Origin: an uncultured Draconibacterium sp.
GTDB lineage: Bacteria; Bacteroidota; Bacteroidia; Bacteroidales; Prolixibacteraceae
DNA: 64,000 nucleotides
Direction of reading: 5' to 3'
Assembly (NCBI RefSeq): GCF_963676815.1
Contig: NZ_OY781365.1
Span: 4,932,501 to 4,996,500 of the forward strand
How positions within the stretch are numbered: the first letter of the stretch is position 1; the number at the start of each line of letters is the position of its first letter. Below, in pieces: positions 52,159 through 60,947 of the stretch. The notes under the pieces are model-generated. The model was not told the origin of the DNA, did not search any database, and was given only the letters and a program-made list of their open reading frames with translations. A program made the translations under genes and the position numbers.

Positions 52159-55100
52159 TCAGATTTCCATTTTCTTTCTTCTGTTTTTTATTGTTTTACC
52201 CCTAAATCCCAGGAAGAGGACTTTTATGCTTGCACTTTTTTCCCGCATTCCCTTCAAAAAAAGAGGTAAAAACACCGACAATGCAAACATCGAGAACAGC
52301 AAACCACCAATGGTACCAATGGCGAGGCTAAACCAAAAAACTTCTTTTTGTCCACCGTATAAAAATGGAATTAAGCCCAATACGGTTGAAAATATAGTTA
52401 ACCCAATAGGTACTATTTTCTGCCGGAAGGCATGGAGGTATTGATTGAGTGGTTTCATTCCGGGCGAGGTTCTGCGCACATTATTTAAATCGTTAATAAT
52501 GTATAGCGCTGAATTCACCGTCAATCCACTCAAAAGCAAAAAAGAAGCGTAACCACCCTGCCCAAACGCAATATCAAACAGGTAGAAGGTTAGAAATACC
52601 CCTATAAAAGAAAGAGGAATCATAAGCAACACCACAAACGGTTGGGTAAGCGACTCGAATACTACCGCACATATTGCATAAATAATGGTAAGTACCAGTA
52701 ATATGATCAGAAAGCGGTTGTCCTTCTCATTTTTGTCTCCCCACATTCCTCCATAAAATGTTTGTTGTTTTAGCCGAAAACCAATGGGCAACTCATCGGT
52801 CATCTTTTTTATAACCTTCCCAATCAAATATTCTTTCTGACCGTATGAACCAATAAAATCAAACTCAACCACCATGGTATATTCCATGTTTTCCTTATTG
52901 ATTAAATCGGCAATTCGTTGTTTTTTTAGCTCTCCGTAGAAATTCATACGGGCTATTTTATCCTTGTCAACCGTTATTGGCTGATTGTAAAACTGCCAGT
53001 AATCCGGCAGTTGCGTTTGATTTGTCCGAAGTACTACCTGTTCGCTCGTTCCGTTGTAATAAAGACTGGTTACCCCCATCTGCTGTTCCGACATTTTTTG
53101 GAGCTCATAAAGCAAACGACCTTTGGCAAAATCTGCCCGGGCAAGACGGTTATCATTAAAATCAATAAGATGTTCATTGTGTACCTTGTCGTTGTATGTG
53201 GCACGCCCGTTTATAAAAATTGATTTTGCCTCTACCCGTTGAATTTCGAGCAGATAGGTTTTGAATTTCTCAGCATAGTCTTTTAATGCATCAAGGTTGT
53301 AGCCATAAAAAGTTACACGCGAGTTACGTGCCCCTTCGTGCAAAGAGTTGTCAAAGCCACGGCCTACTCCTGTTATGGTCCAATCGCCCACGCCCATTTC
53401 AACCACTTTCGATTCCAGCTCCGATTTTAACCAAGAGGGAAACGCAGTGAATTCATGTTCTTTTTTAAAATAAATCTGAATGGATGCATTGCCGGAGCCA
53501 TAAACGTTAGTTTGAAATTGTTCAATTTCATCGTATTGCGACAACATATTTTCAATACGCATCACAATATCGTTGGCCTTCTCAAGTGTTGTCCCTTCAT
53601 ACATATCGGCACGAACACTAATTACTGTTCGCCGATTGGAGTTCCCTAAACCTGTATGTTTTGTTTCCTGAATAAAAAGACGAAGCGAACCTCCCAAAGC
53701 TTTGTCGACAACGTTGCGGAGATATTCATTGTAGGTATTACTTCCGATAACTTTGTTGTATGTGTTATTAAACCAGTTGGTTTCGTCGAGATGGGTAGGC
53801 AGTATAAATACCGGCAAGCCAAAACCAAGGATGGCAACTACCAGAATGATTTTTCGAAACCGGACACTGAACTGAATACCCGAGGCATAACGCCTGTACC
53901 AACGTACCAGCCTGCGCTTCATTTTGTAGGTTCGTGTATCTGACGGCCGGGGCAAAGGAAATTGCCTAAGCAATGCGGGAATAAAAAACAGGGAAATTAG
54001 CAGCGAAACACTAAGGTTAATAAGAATAACAAAAGTAAAGTCGAGTAAAAGCAATTGCTGCTCATCATCAAGGAAAAACACCACCACCAATGCACCCGCG
54101 GTAGTTAAAGTTGCAGCCAAAATGCCCCGGAACACCGAAATACCTTTGCCTATACGGAGATGATCGGCCATTACAATGGTATTATCGATGATAATACCCA
54201 ACGAGATAGTGATACCTGCCAATGAATATAGATGGATCTCTATGCCTGTCAGATAGTAAAAAATAAACGCAATCAGTATGTTGGCCGCCATGCTGATAAA
54301 CATAACAAACAGGTAGCGCAGGCTGCGGCTTACCAGCCATACAAAAAGCATAAGCAACAACAGCGATAAACCAATACGGATAGCAGTTTTTGTAAGTTCA
54401 TCTTTTAAAAACACGGTACTGTCGTATACGATGTCGAGCGTATAACCTTCGGGCAGACTTTTGTTTAGTACAGCCAGCTGTTCTTTAACTTTTGTTGCGG
54501 TTATAAGCTGGTTCGCACTTTTTTGAGCCATCAGCCCAATGGTAACTGTATTCAGGCCATTAATACGGTAGTAATTTCTGGCCTGTGCTTCCTCTTTTCG
54601 GACAGTTACCAAATCGGTTAAACGCAAAATCCGGTTCCCCACCCGGATTTGAATTGCTTCCCAATCGGTCTGGTTTTGCTGAAGCCCGGAAAACAACACA
54701 GGGCTGCTGTACATTATCGCTGTTCCCTGTTTTTGCTTAACCATTCCTAATCCTGCGGTTTTGTAATAATCCTGAATTTGATTCCGAATGTCTTCAGGAG
54801 ATACCTCCAGTGATCGTAGCTTTGTTGCATCGTAAACAAGTTCCCACTGCAGGGGATTGTAACCGGAAACACTTACATCAACAATGCCGTTAATGACAGA
54901 CAAAGTTGGTTTTACATTAGTTTCCGCTACTTGTCCCAGTTCCCAGGGATTACCGGGACCATTCAGAATCAAACTCATCAGGTGCTCAATACGCTCTTCT
55001 TCGTCGGGACGCGCTACCCGAATCTGGGGATAACTTACACCTGCGGGGAGTTCCGGATATACCTGGCGAATCAACATCGATACCTCGAAACGAACCGCAT

Positions 55101-55416
55101 CCATATCGGCATCTTTTTCCATTTGAAGGGTGATGTCACCATTTCCATCTCCGGTACGCGAATTTAACTTAACCAAACCTTCAAGGCTGGAAAAAATAGC
55201 CTCCAAACGCGAAGTTACCTCACTGTCCACAACAACAGCATTGGCTCCACCATAACTGTACGACACCGAAACCGAAGGCAAACTTCTGTCGGGTAATAGT
55301 TTTACCTTTAGCAAAGGAGCCAATGACAATCCTAAAATCATTAAGACCAAGGTTGCCATGATTATGGGATAGGAGGCTGATTGAATGATATTTTGCTTTT
55401 TTGAAGGAGTTCGCAT
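52159..55416 (-). CDS. RND efflux permease B (HAE1-like)
   Basis: The 1085-residue permease has the complete twofold RND fold. Helix 4 has LGIIIDNTIVMADH, again Asp-Asn at the proton-relay site. The N-terminal SYSYGGANAVVVDSEVT segment is copied as a decayed fragment at 58288-58366. Its last 20 codons contain a copy of the CCCCTAAA-type repeat (52198-52225), which gives an odd tail FLGFRGKTIKNRRKK. It is the first gene of the four-gene export operon. The transport substrate is unknown. Confidence 0.9.
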   Translation of the reverse strand: MRTPSKKQNIIQSASYPIIMATLVLMILGLSLAPLLKVKLLPDRSLPSVSVSYSYGGANAVVVDSEVTSRLEAIFSSLEGLVKLNSRTGDGNGDITLQMEKDADMDAVRFEVSMLIRQVYPELPAGVSYPQIRVARPDEEERIEHLMSLILNGPGNPWELGQVAETNVKPTLSVINGIVDVSVSGYNPLQWELVYDATKLRSLEVSPEDIRNQIQDYYKTAGLGMVKQKQGTAIMYSSPVLFSGLQQNQTDWEAIQIRVGNRILRLTDLVTVRKEEAQARNYYRINGLNTVTIGLMAQKSANQLITATKVKEQLAVLNKSLPEGYTLDIVYDSTVFLKDELTKTAIRIGLSLLLLMLFVWLVSRSLRYLFVMFISMAANILIAFIFYYLTGIEIHLYSLAGITISLGIIIDNTIVMADHLRIGKGISVFRGILAATLTTAGALVVVFFLDDEQQLLLLDFTFVILINLSVSLLISLFFIPALLRQFPLPRPSDTRTYKMKRRLVRWYRRYASGIQFSVRFRKIILVVAILGFGLPVFILPTHLDETNWFNNTYNKVIGSNTYNEYLRNVVDKALGGSLRLFIQETKHTGLGNSNRRTVISVRADMYEGTTLEKANDIVMRIENMLSQYDEIEQFQTNVYGSGNASIQIYFKKEHEFTAFPSWLKSELESKVVEMGVGDWTITGVGRGFDNSLHEGARNSRVTFYGYNLDALKDYAEKFKTYLLEIQRVEAKSIFINGRATYNDKVHNEHLIDFNDNRLARADFAKGRLLYELQKMSEQQMGVTSLYYNGTSEQVVLRTNQTQLPDYWQFYNQPITVDKDKIARMNFYGELKKQRIADLINKENMEYTMVVEFDFIGSYGQKEYLIGKVIKKMTDELPIGFRLKQQTFYGGMWGDKNEKDNRFLIILLVLTIIYAICAVVFESLTQPFVVLLMIPLSFIGVFLTFYLFDIAFGQGGYASFLLLSGLTVNSALYIINDLNNVRRTSPGMKPLNQYLHAFRQKIVPIGLTIFSTVLGLIPFLYGGQKEVFWFSLAIGTIGGLLFSMFALSVFLPLFLKGMREKSASIKVLFLGFRGKTIKNRRKKMEI
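52198..52225 (-). repeat. CCCCTAAA-type repeat, copy in permease B tail
   Basis: Plus-strand ACCCCTAAATCCC followed by a changed middle and GGACTTT matches the copy at 61810 in about 23 of 27 bases. It is read through in frame and supplies most of the last residues of permease B. Confidence 0.6.
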
Positions 55417-55496
55417 AAATACTTAATAAATATTATTTATTTTTTCACATACCTATATGTTTTTTTATCTTCAAATCCTTTCGGTAACTCAAGAAT

Positions 55497-55520
55497 AGTC
55501 CCTTTGGGGATCTGGGGTAA
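55497..55520 (+). repeat. CCCCTAAA-type repeat, intergenic copy
   Basis: AGTCCCTTTGGGGATCTGGG here is the reverse orientation of the same repeat, with single-base losses in the palindrome. It lies in the 278-base region between permease B and the CxxC gene of unit 2. The other visible structure there is an inverted pair AATTAC/GTAATT at 55520-55550. Confidence 0.5.
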
Positions 55521-55694
55521 TTACGCGCTACAGCATTATTACTGTAATTATTCGGCACACAGTTATCGAAGGTTAGCTGTGGTCCGGCAGTTAAGTAAGG
55601 GAGCTAGAGTCAGATTCCAAAATCATTAGATAAATGGTCGTTACCATGATTGGATCGTTCATATTTTTTGTTGGATTTTGAGTAATAAGTTCTT

Positions 55695-56312
55695 TCACAG
55701 ATCATTTGAATCAAGGTGAGAATGACCTATAAAATATTTTTTTTCAATTATTTTAAGATAGCTATCTGTTAATTCTGGAAATGTTTTATCAGGAATGAAG
55801 AGATGCTTACATTTCTTGTCATTATCAATAATAAATAGATACGGTAGTCCATAATGCTCAATAGATAAATTAAATTTAGATCCTGAAAAACTAAATAGCT
55901 TTTTACCGAAGTATGAATTTTTAATACGAGGATTTGTGTCATCGCAAATGATCAGAATTCTGTCATTGCTCACAAAATCAGGGATATACTCGATTAATTT
56001 TTGCAGTCCAAATTCAATACACTCGTTACACATTTTTCCAGAAAATCTATAAACAATACAAGGTTCCTGTATAAGATTATAGAGCTCATATATTTCTGAG
56101 GTATCGTTTCCTGAATAAAGTTCAATATTTTTGATTGGCTTAAAATCGTCGTTTAGATTTAACTCTAATTGTCGGATATATTCCTGTTTTAAAATTACTC
56201 GGTTTGAATCCCTTTTGTTTTGAAAACGAATTAGTATGTTTAAAGTAAATAAGCCAAGCATTAAAAAAATTAGTAGGATAAGAACGTATTGAAATATTTT
56301 ATTATTTCTCAT
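55695..56312 (-). CDS. Membrane-anchored CxxC thioredoxin-like protein, unit 2
   Basis: The 205-residue protein has an N-terminal membrane helix (residues 8-28) and a periplasmic domain with CNEC in SGKMCNECIEFGL. A PYLFIID strand lies at the cis-proline position. It overlaps the propeller gene of unit 2 by 11 bases. It matches the proteins at 44255 and 58406 in size, layout and place. A redox role on the peptides is inferred. Confidence 0.7.
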   Translation of the reverse strand: MRNNKIFQYVLILLIFLMLGLFTLNILIRFQNKRDSNRVILKQEYIRQLELNLNDDFKPIKNIELYSGNDTSEIYELYNLIQEPCIVYRFSGKMCNECIEFGLQKLIEYIPDFVSNDRILIICDDTNPRIKNSYFGKKLFSFSGSKFNLSIEHYGLPYLFIIDNDKKCKHLFIPDKTFPELTDSYLKIIEKKYFIGHSHLDSNDL

Positions 56313-57471
56313 TATTTGTGAATTTGTATTTTACAAGTACAGGATTGTCATTTATTTCCAAATCTTCAATGGATGTAATATTACCTTTTATTTTCGAATT
56401 GAGATCTGGAATGTAATGTTCTAAATAACTGGGCTCAACCGTTGTTACGACTGTGTCATTATACAACTTTACATTCAATGACGGAAATGCAATCTGATTT
56501 TCAAATTCATTAAATAAAATTTCAGCTTTTGTTATTTTATTTATTATGAGATTGACAAATGTATTTTGAAATGCAAAAGAGGTAACTATAAAATTTTCAT
56601 TTTCTCTATATGAGCTAAAGGCTACAACAGATGTAGAAGAAAGCTCCTTAATCTTTTGATGTTTTTCTCTAAAACCACCTTTTATTTCTTTTAAATATTT
56701 TAAATTCAGATTGTAATTGCCAAAATCAAATATTTTTACCTTCACCAGTTCGTCTTTGGTCGGTTTAAATATTTCTCGATTGAGTCCATCCATGAAATAA
56801 GTTATTTCTCCGCTTTCAATGAATGGAGAACTTGGTGACTGTAAGACAGTTCCATCAATGTCAGAGCTGGGGCTTTCGATCGCTTCATATAAGATTTTAT
56901 CCAGAGACCTCGAATATATTGTTAATTTTTTCTTCGAGAAAAACGAATAAAAACAAATAATATCTTCAGAAACATTTGCAAATTGATGAACAACCTTATT
57001 TCCAAGATTTAGGTTATCTTTTTTAATAAAACTACCATTCAGGTCGTAAAATAGCATATTTCTTGTTGGAGTTAGAAGCTCGATATTTTTATTGTATTTA
57101 TTTATATTAATGTCGGCAATCTCAGTATACTCTTCAGGGCCTTTCCCAATACTTTTTATCTTTCTTATATATCTACCATTTAAATCGAAAATAAATAAAG
57201 ATCTTTGTCTTGCATCTAGAACATAGATTCTTTCATTATAGATTTCAAATTTTGTAATCTCATGAATCATACTTTCCTTACTAGTTTCCAATGGAACTAA
57301 TTGTACTTCATCGAAAACCTTTTCAAAAGGAATTTCCTTTTCAATCTGCTTATCTAGATCAAACGAGAGAACTATATTCGCCCAATTTTCTTCTGTTTTA
57401 TTACAACTTAGCAATATTAACATAATTAGTGAACTACAAATGAATATTGCTTTTTTAGTTAGAAAATACAT
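56302..57471 (-). CDS. Six-bladed beta-propeller lipoprotein, unit 2
   Basis: The 389-residue protein has a lipoprotein signal (lipid cysteine in MLILLSC, about residue 23). The blade signatures VQLVPLETSKESMIHEITK, YVLDARQRSLFIFDL and GKGPEEYTEIADI are the same as in units 1 and 3. It overlaps the next gene by 11 bases. Ligand unknown; it may hold or sense the peptide of its own unit at the outer membrane. Confidence 0.85.
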   Translation of the reverse strand: MYFLTKKAIFICSSLIMLILLSCNKTEENWANIVLSFDLDKQIEKEIPFEKVFDEVQLVPLETSKESMIHEITKFEIYNERIYVLDARQRSLFIFDLNGRYIRKIKSIGKGPEEYTEIADININKYNKNIELLTPTRNMLFYDLNGSFIKKDNLNLGNKVVHQFANVSEDIICFYSFFSKKKLTIYSRSLDKILYEAIESPSSDIDGTVLQSPSSPFIESGEITYFMDGLNREIFKPTKDELVKVKIFDFGNYNLNLKYLKEIKGGFREKHQKIKELSSTSVVAFSSYRENENFIVTSFAFQNTFVNLIINKITKAEILFNEFENQIAFPSLNVKLYNDTVVTTVEPSYLEHYIPDLNSKIKGNITSIEDLEINDNPVLVKYKFTNNEK

Positions 57472-57493
57472 AATGCTTTTAATAATTTAGTTA

Positions 57494-57541
57494 ATCTGAA
57501 GGGGCAGTCTAGATAATAGACTACCCCTCTGGTTATCAGAT
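57494..57541 (-). promoter_or_regulatory. Hairpin between peptide 2 and propeller 2 genes
   Basis: A 12-base stem with one mismatch (57500-57511 with 57517-57528) sits inside a further 6-base pair ATCTGA/TCAGAT (57494-57499 with 57536-57541). There is no T-run, so message stability or partial attenuation is more likely than full termination. It starts 13 bases after the peptide stop. Confidence 0.7.
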
Positions 57542-57553
57542 GCTGATAAATAC

Positions 57554-57865
57554 CTAGTCACAATATACTTCATCTGCTGGAGAACAATATACATTCACGT
57601 TTGCCGTCATAACGCAACGTGCATAAACATCCAGTACTAAAGGATAACCAGGACAAAAATCTCCCCGAAGTGTTCTGCATTTACCATAAGTTCCAGTTGA
57701 ACAATCTACCACGATATCAGGAAGCTCCGCGGCATGAGCAACAGTTAAAGACATTAGCTGATTTAAAGAAATATTGTTTTCTTTAAATGTTTGATTGGTC
57801 ATAAATGCATTTATTGCAAATAATGCCACAAAAAATGTTGAAATAATTATTTTGTATTTTTTCAT
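57554..57865 (-). CDS. NVEALA-like secreted peptide precursor 2 (six cysteines)
   Basis: The 103-residue precursor has a hydrophobic segment (residues 5-21), the linker NNISLNQLMSL and a predicted cut at VAHA (residue 45). The mature part of about 58 residues has six cysteines spread evenly (DCSTG, GKCR, DFCPG, ARCV, VYCS, VYCD). It differs in sequence from the other precursors though the leaders are alike. Its 5' region is related to that of precursor 4. It leads unit 2. Confidence 0.75.
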   Translation of the reverse strand: MKKYKIIISTFFVALFAINAFMTNQTFKENNISLNQLMSLTVAHAAELPDIVVDCSTGTYGKCRTLRGDFCPGYPLVLDVYARCVMTANVNVYCSPADEVYCD

Positions 57866-57972
57866 AATTTAATTTTTATTAAAACTTTTAATTCAATACA
57901 TAAAATTTTCTTTCTAGTACCTAGAAAGAAACTAAACACAGCTGATTTGTTTACTTCGATTCGTTATCTTTG

Positions 57973-58110
57973 TCACCACACCTCACTTTCTTTATTAGAA
58001 AAGGTGCCGGGCAGGGAGCTGTCACAACTAGCTGGTTGTGCTTCCTGTCCTTTTCCTTTTAGGTTGTTATTGTTTTGCAAGCTTGCTTTATTGTTTATTA
58101 ATGTTTGCAT
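57973..58110 (-). pseudogene. Remnant of the 3' end of an O-antigen-ligase/TPR gene
   Basis: This 45-codon frame contains ASLQNNNNLKGKGQ, which lines up with ASLQSSKELLGKEQ at the C-terminus of the O-ligase protein at 60948. DNA identity is clear at TTTGCAAGCTTGC and again in the untranslated part after the stop (AAGAAAG, GAGGT, GTGACAA). The frame is too short to be a full gene. It shows that unit 2 once had, or was copied with, such a gene upstream. Confidence 0.65.
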
Positions 58111-58220
58111 TTCTATTTGGCTTATTTATCTGCTTTGGGGCGATGAGACTTTTGTTTATTCTTGTTTGAAATTGATGTTGCTAACATAATCAAGAACCCG
58201 CGGTTTTCCTAATTTTAGCA

Positions 58221-58250
58221 GGGGTGTAAAAGGGTGTTTCTAGTAAAGTG
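58221..58250 (-). promoter_or_regulatory. GGGGTGTAAAAG upstream element, copy 1
   Basis: GGGGTGTAAAAGGGTG with AATTTTA before it and GTAAA after it is repeated at 63521. Inside it the half GGGTGT occurs twice, 10 bases apart, which suggests a dimeric binding site. It lies about 355 bases upstream of peptide gene 2. Confidence 0.45.
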
Positions 58251-58287
58251 TAAAAAAATGCGTTTTGATAACCGTCCTTTCCCTGTT

Positions 58288-58366
58288 CGAAAAGATAGCC
58301 TCCAAACGCGAAGTAACTTCACTATCTACTACCACAGTATTGGTCCCCCCCGAAACTATACGGCAC
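58288..58366 (-). pseudogene. Fragment of an RND permease gene
   Basis: About 75 bases match the permease B gene at 55190-55265 with few changes (shared block ATAGCCTCCAAACGCGAAGT). On the minus strand it reads NTVVVDSEVTSRLEAIF, equal in most places to permease B. The frame is broken at a run of seven G residues just before this part. It is a decayed piece lying between unit 3 and unit 2. The rest of 57866-58405 has no gene that I can support. Confidence 0.8.
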
Positions 58367-58405
58367 TTCCCCATACTTGGATTTCTGAAATCACGCAATT
58401 TGCAT

Positions 58406-58969
58406 TTACCGTCTTGTATTTCCTAATTCTAAAAACTTTTCCGTAAAATTGGGTAATTCTTGAATTGGTTGAAACTTTCTCGTACAATTCCCGCTTTCGT
58501 TCAATTCAACTAATATTGGTGCATTTTGAACAACTTCTTCAACAGTATCATCATATACTCCAAGAAATACTTTTGATTCGATCTCATTTGTAATTTTAGA
58601 CATTTGCAGCCTTCTAATAGTTTCATTTGAAAAGACCACTCCTATTTTTGAAGAATGTAGTTTATTATAATTTTCAACAAACTTTATTTGTCTTTTATTA
58701 CATGCAGAACATCCTGCCCTGGATATTAGTAGTAGATATTTAATGCCATCATTGTAAACATCTTTTGTATTAAGTTTATTTAAATCAATTGACATTAGAG
58801 AAATAATAAAATGATCGTTAAACTCTATATGTTTCAAGGAGTTTTCAATATGTTGCTGTAAGATAATATTTATATTCTTATGTTTAATATATGCTGAGTT
58901 CAACTTTGCATAAAAGGTTAATGAGAAAATTAGAATAATTGAAAGGATAATCAATGCGGTTCGATTCAT
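58406..58969 (-). CDS. Membrane-anchored CxxC thioredoxin-like protein, unit 3
   Basis: The 187-residue protein has an N-terminal membrane helix (residues 4-22) and a periplasmic domain with CSAC in SRAGCSACNKRQ. An APILVEL strand gives the cis-proline position. It follows the propeller gene by 42 bases, where units 1 and 2 overlap. Size and layout equal its two paralogues. A redox role on the peptides is inferred. Confidence 0.7.
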   Translation of the reverse strand: MNRTALIILSIILIFSLTFYAKLNSAYIKHKNINIILQQHIENSLKHIEFNDHFIISLMSIDLNKLNTKDVYNDGIKYLLLISRAGCSACNKRQIKFVENYNKLHSSKIGVVFSNETIRRLQMSKITNEIESKVFLGVYDDTVEEVVQNAPILVELNESGNCTRKFQPIQELPNFTEKFLELGNTRR

Positions 58970-59011
58970 AATATGTTACTAGGTATTCAGCAATCATTAC
59001 CTTTGTTAAGG

Positions 59012-60172
59012 TTATTCAGATCTATATTTTAGAAAAAATAGAATTGGGTTATCATTTACCGAAATATTCTTTTCTAATTCTTTTATTTCATCGACAACAA
59101 GCTCTGGTTTATTTTCGCACATATATTTTATATGAATTGGAGGTACTTCTACAATTATCCCATTATACTCACTGGTGTTACCAATATGCTTTGAAAGATT
59201 TAATCCAAATTTCGGATCTACACCAGAATTCGAAGTATAATAGGCGACATCGTCTTCAACAATACAACGAAAGCTTTGATTTGAGAAAATCTGAAAATAA
59301 ACAAAACTCTGAGTGATACAAAGATTACCAATGGATTTAAATAGTCCCAATTTATTGTAATGATTTAACATTTCCTTTCTATTCATATTTTCTTGAACAT
59401 TTTCAATACTTTCGTAATTAAAACTCAATTTAAAATATGAATCAAGTACATCTTTCTCGACTTTATATATTTCATCAGAAAAAGGTTTTGTAAAAAACAA
59501 ATCGCCCGTTGATGAAAGTGTAAAATTGCGCCCTTGACTACCATAGCTGTTTGATCGACCACAAAAGCTGTCATTAAAAGGAAGGTCATACCATTGCAAG
59601 TCATCTTGTTTATTAAAAAATGCCAAGTTATAATGTTTACCGCCTATTGATAGTTTTTTATCACAAATATTAGAGGCATAAATATAATAACCTTCATCCA
59701 TAATTTTTAGTGCACCACATTCTATTGGAGGAGACGTTTCTTCAATAAACGATAAGTTGAGACTATATTTTAATAGTTTTTGTCTGGCTCTCCATACTAC
59801 TAGATACAGCGCATCATTTGTAATATCAATAGTTGTAATATTCAAATATTCACCTGGACCTTTACCAACATTGTTAATTTTGGAAACATATTTTCCACCT
59901 CTTGTAAACATGAAAACAGTTTTGGCTTCTTTGTCTAGAATGTAAATATGATTCTTAGCGATGACCATTTTGTCAATTTGTGAAATAAAACAGTTGGAAT
60001 CAGTTTCTAAACAAATTGTTTCGTTAATATCAAAGTAATCAGAAATATTCCACTCTTTTTTTATACACTTAATGTTGTATTCAGAGTTAAAACTTTTAAC
60101 TTGCTTTCTGTCACAGGAATAAACGAAAGTAATAACAAAGAGAGTAAGCACCCATTTTAGATTGAAGTTCAT
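59012..60172 (-). CDS. Six-bladed beta-propeller lipoprotein, unit 3
   Basis: The 386-residue protein has a lipoprotein signal (lipid cysteine in FVYSC, residue 20). Blade signatures are ICLETDSNCFISQIDKMV, YILDKEAKTVFMFTRGGKY and GKGPGEYLNITTIDI. It is closest to unit 1 in the first blade. Its end ILFFLKYRSE resembles IIFNYKFRSDD of unit 1 and LVKYKFTNNEK of unit 2, a shared C-terminal strand. Confidence 0.85.
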   Translation of the reverse strand: MNFNLKWVLTLFVITFVYSCDRKQVKSFNSEYNIKCIKKEWNISDYFDINETICLETDSNCFISQIDKMVIAKNHIYILDKEAKTVFMFTRGGKYVSKINNVGKGPGEYLNITTIDITNDALYLVVWRARQKLLKYSLNLSFIEETSPPIECGALKIMDEGYYIYASNICDKKLSIGGKHYNLAFFNKQDDLQWYDLPFNDSFCGRSNSYGSQGRNFTLSSTGDLFFTKPFSDEIYKVEKDVLDSYFKLSFNYESIENVQENMNRKEMLNHYNKLGLFKSIGNLCITQSFVYFQIFSNQSFRCIVEDDVAYYTSNSGVDPKFGLNLSKHIGNTSEYNGIIVEVPPIHIKYMCENKPELVVDEIKELEKNISVNDNPILFFLKYRSE

Positions 60173-60197
60173 ATCTTAAGATCTTGTTTAGAATTTC

Positions 60198-60252
60198 AAA
60201 AAAAAGCAATTGAAAATAACTGACTCGATAATAGTATACCAAAGCCAGTTAT
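60198..60252 (-). promoter_or_regulatory. Hairpin between peptide 3 and propeller 3 genes
   Basis: A 7-base pair ATAACTG/CAGTTAT (60216-60222 with 60246-60252) closes a large loop, and a run of eight T residues follows on the minus strand after about 9 bases. It starts 6 bases after the peptide stop. It is weaker than the hairpins in units 1 and 2 but lies in the same place. Confidence 0.5.
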
Positions 60253-60258
60253 GTAAAA

Positions 60259-60552
60259 CTATAATGCACAATGACATTTACATTTAATTGGTCCTTTTCC
60301 ACTACAATCCACTTGATGTCGTATAACCGTTAAGTTTCCTTGAGAATCATAGTCATATACATCGTAACAATCCACTTTCAAGTAATCCTCAGGAATTGTT
60401 ATCTCTGGTTCTTGAGCAAAGGCCTTATTTAACATAGACATATCCAATAGGTTTGCTGATGTTATTCTAATATCTGAATTAGACAATATCGTTGTCTGAA
60501 TTGTTATCAGTAGAAAGGCGGTTAGTACTAGTAATTTTTTATTTCTTTTCAT
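60259..60552 (-). CDS. NVEALA-like secreted peptide precursor 3 (five cysteines)
   Basis: The 97-residue precursor has a hydrophobic segment (residues 7-24), a linker with NLLDMSML and a predicted cut after AFA (residue 46). The mature part of about 51 residues has five cysteines, ending in VDCSGKGPIKCKCHCAL. The pattern C, about 20 residues, C-x-G-x-G, then CKCxC is shared with precursor 4, so the two are paralogues. It lies 36 bases after precursor 4. Confidence 0.75.
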   Translation of the reverse strand: MKRNKKLLVLTAFLLITIQTTILSNSDIRITSANLLDMSMLNKAFAQEPEITIPEDYLKVDCYDVYDYDSQGNLTVIRHQVDCSGKGPIKCKCHCAL

Positions 60553-60588
60553 ATGATTTTCTTAAATTAATATAGAATATTCAACTCT

Positions 60589-60864
60589 CTAACAATAACA
60601 TTTACACTCTGTTTCTCCATCTCCTGCACAGCGAACTCGATGAAATATAATAGTAGTCCCATCAGGTTGCACTTCCTCTTCGTCGCCACAAGCAACTATT
60701 TTGTACTTCTTCACAACAGGGTCTTCTGCATAAGCCAGATTTTGTTTATATAGATTATTAAGCCCAAAGCCTTCATTGCTTTGATTATCACTGTACTGCA
60801 TTGTCAAAGTTATGGCGGCAATTTGTAGGGCAAAAAAGGATAAGATTTTAATTAATTTTTTCAT
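60589..60864 (-). CDS. NVEALA-like secreted peptide precursor 4 (five cysteines)
   Basis: The 91-residue precursor has a hydrophobic segment (residues 5-22), a linker with FGLNNLYK and a predicted cut after AYA (residue 46). The mature part of about 45 residues ends in VRCAGDGETECKCYC. It shares the cysteine pattern and the IxHxVxC segment with precursor 3, with little identity elsewhere. The C-terminal residue is cysteine. It lies 83 bases after the O-ligase gene. Confidence 0.75.
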   Translation of the reverse strand: MKKLIKILSFFALQIAAITLTMQYSDNQSNEGFGLNNLYKQNLAYAEDPVVKKYKIVACGDEEEVQPDGTTIIFHRVRCAGDGETECKCYC

Positions 60865-60947
60865 AATTCACATTTTTATTAAGATTCATAATTTTAAATT
60901 CATTAAAGACATTTTACACTTCAGTTGTCACATACCTCCTTTCTTGG

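Noticed and set aside
57947..58189. 80-codon plus-strand open frame with hydrophobic end
   Set aside because: It lies opposite to the decayed O-ligase remnant and reads its complement; composition is not that of a gene.
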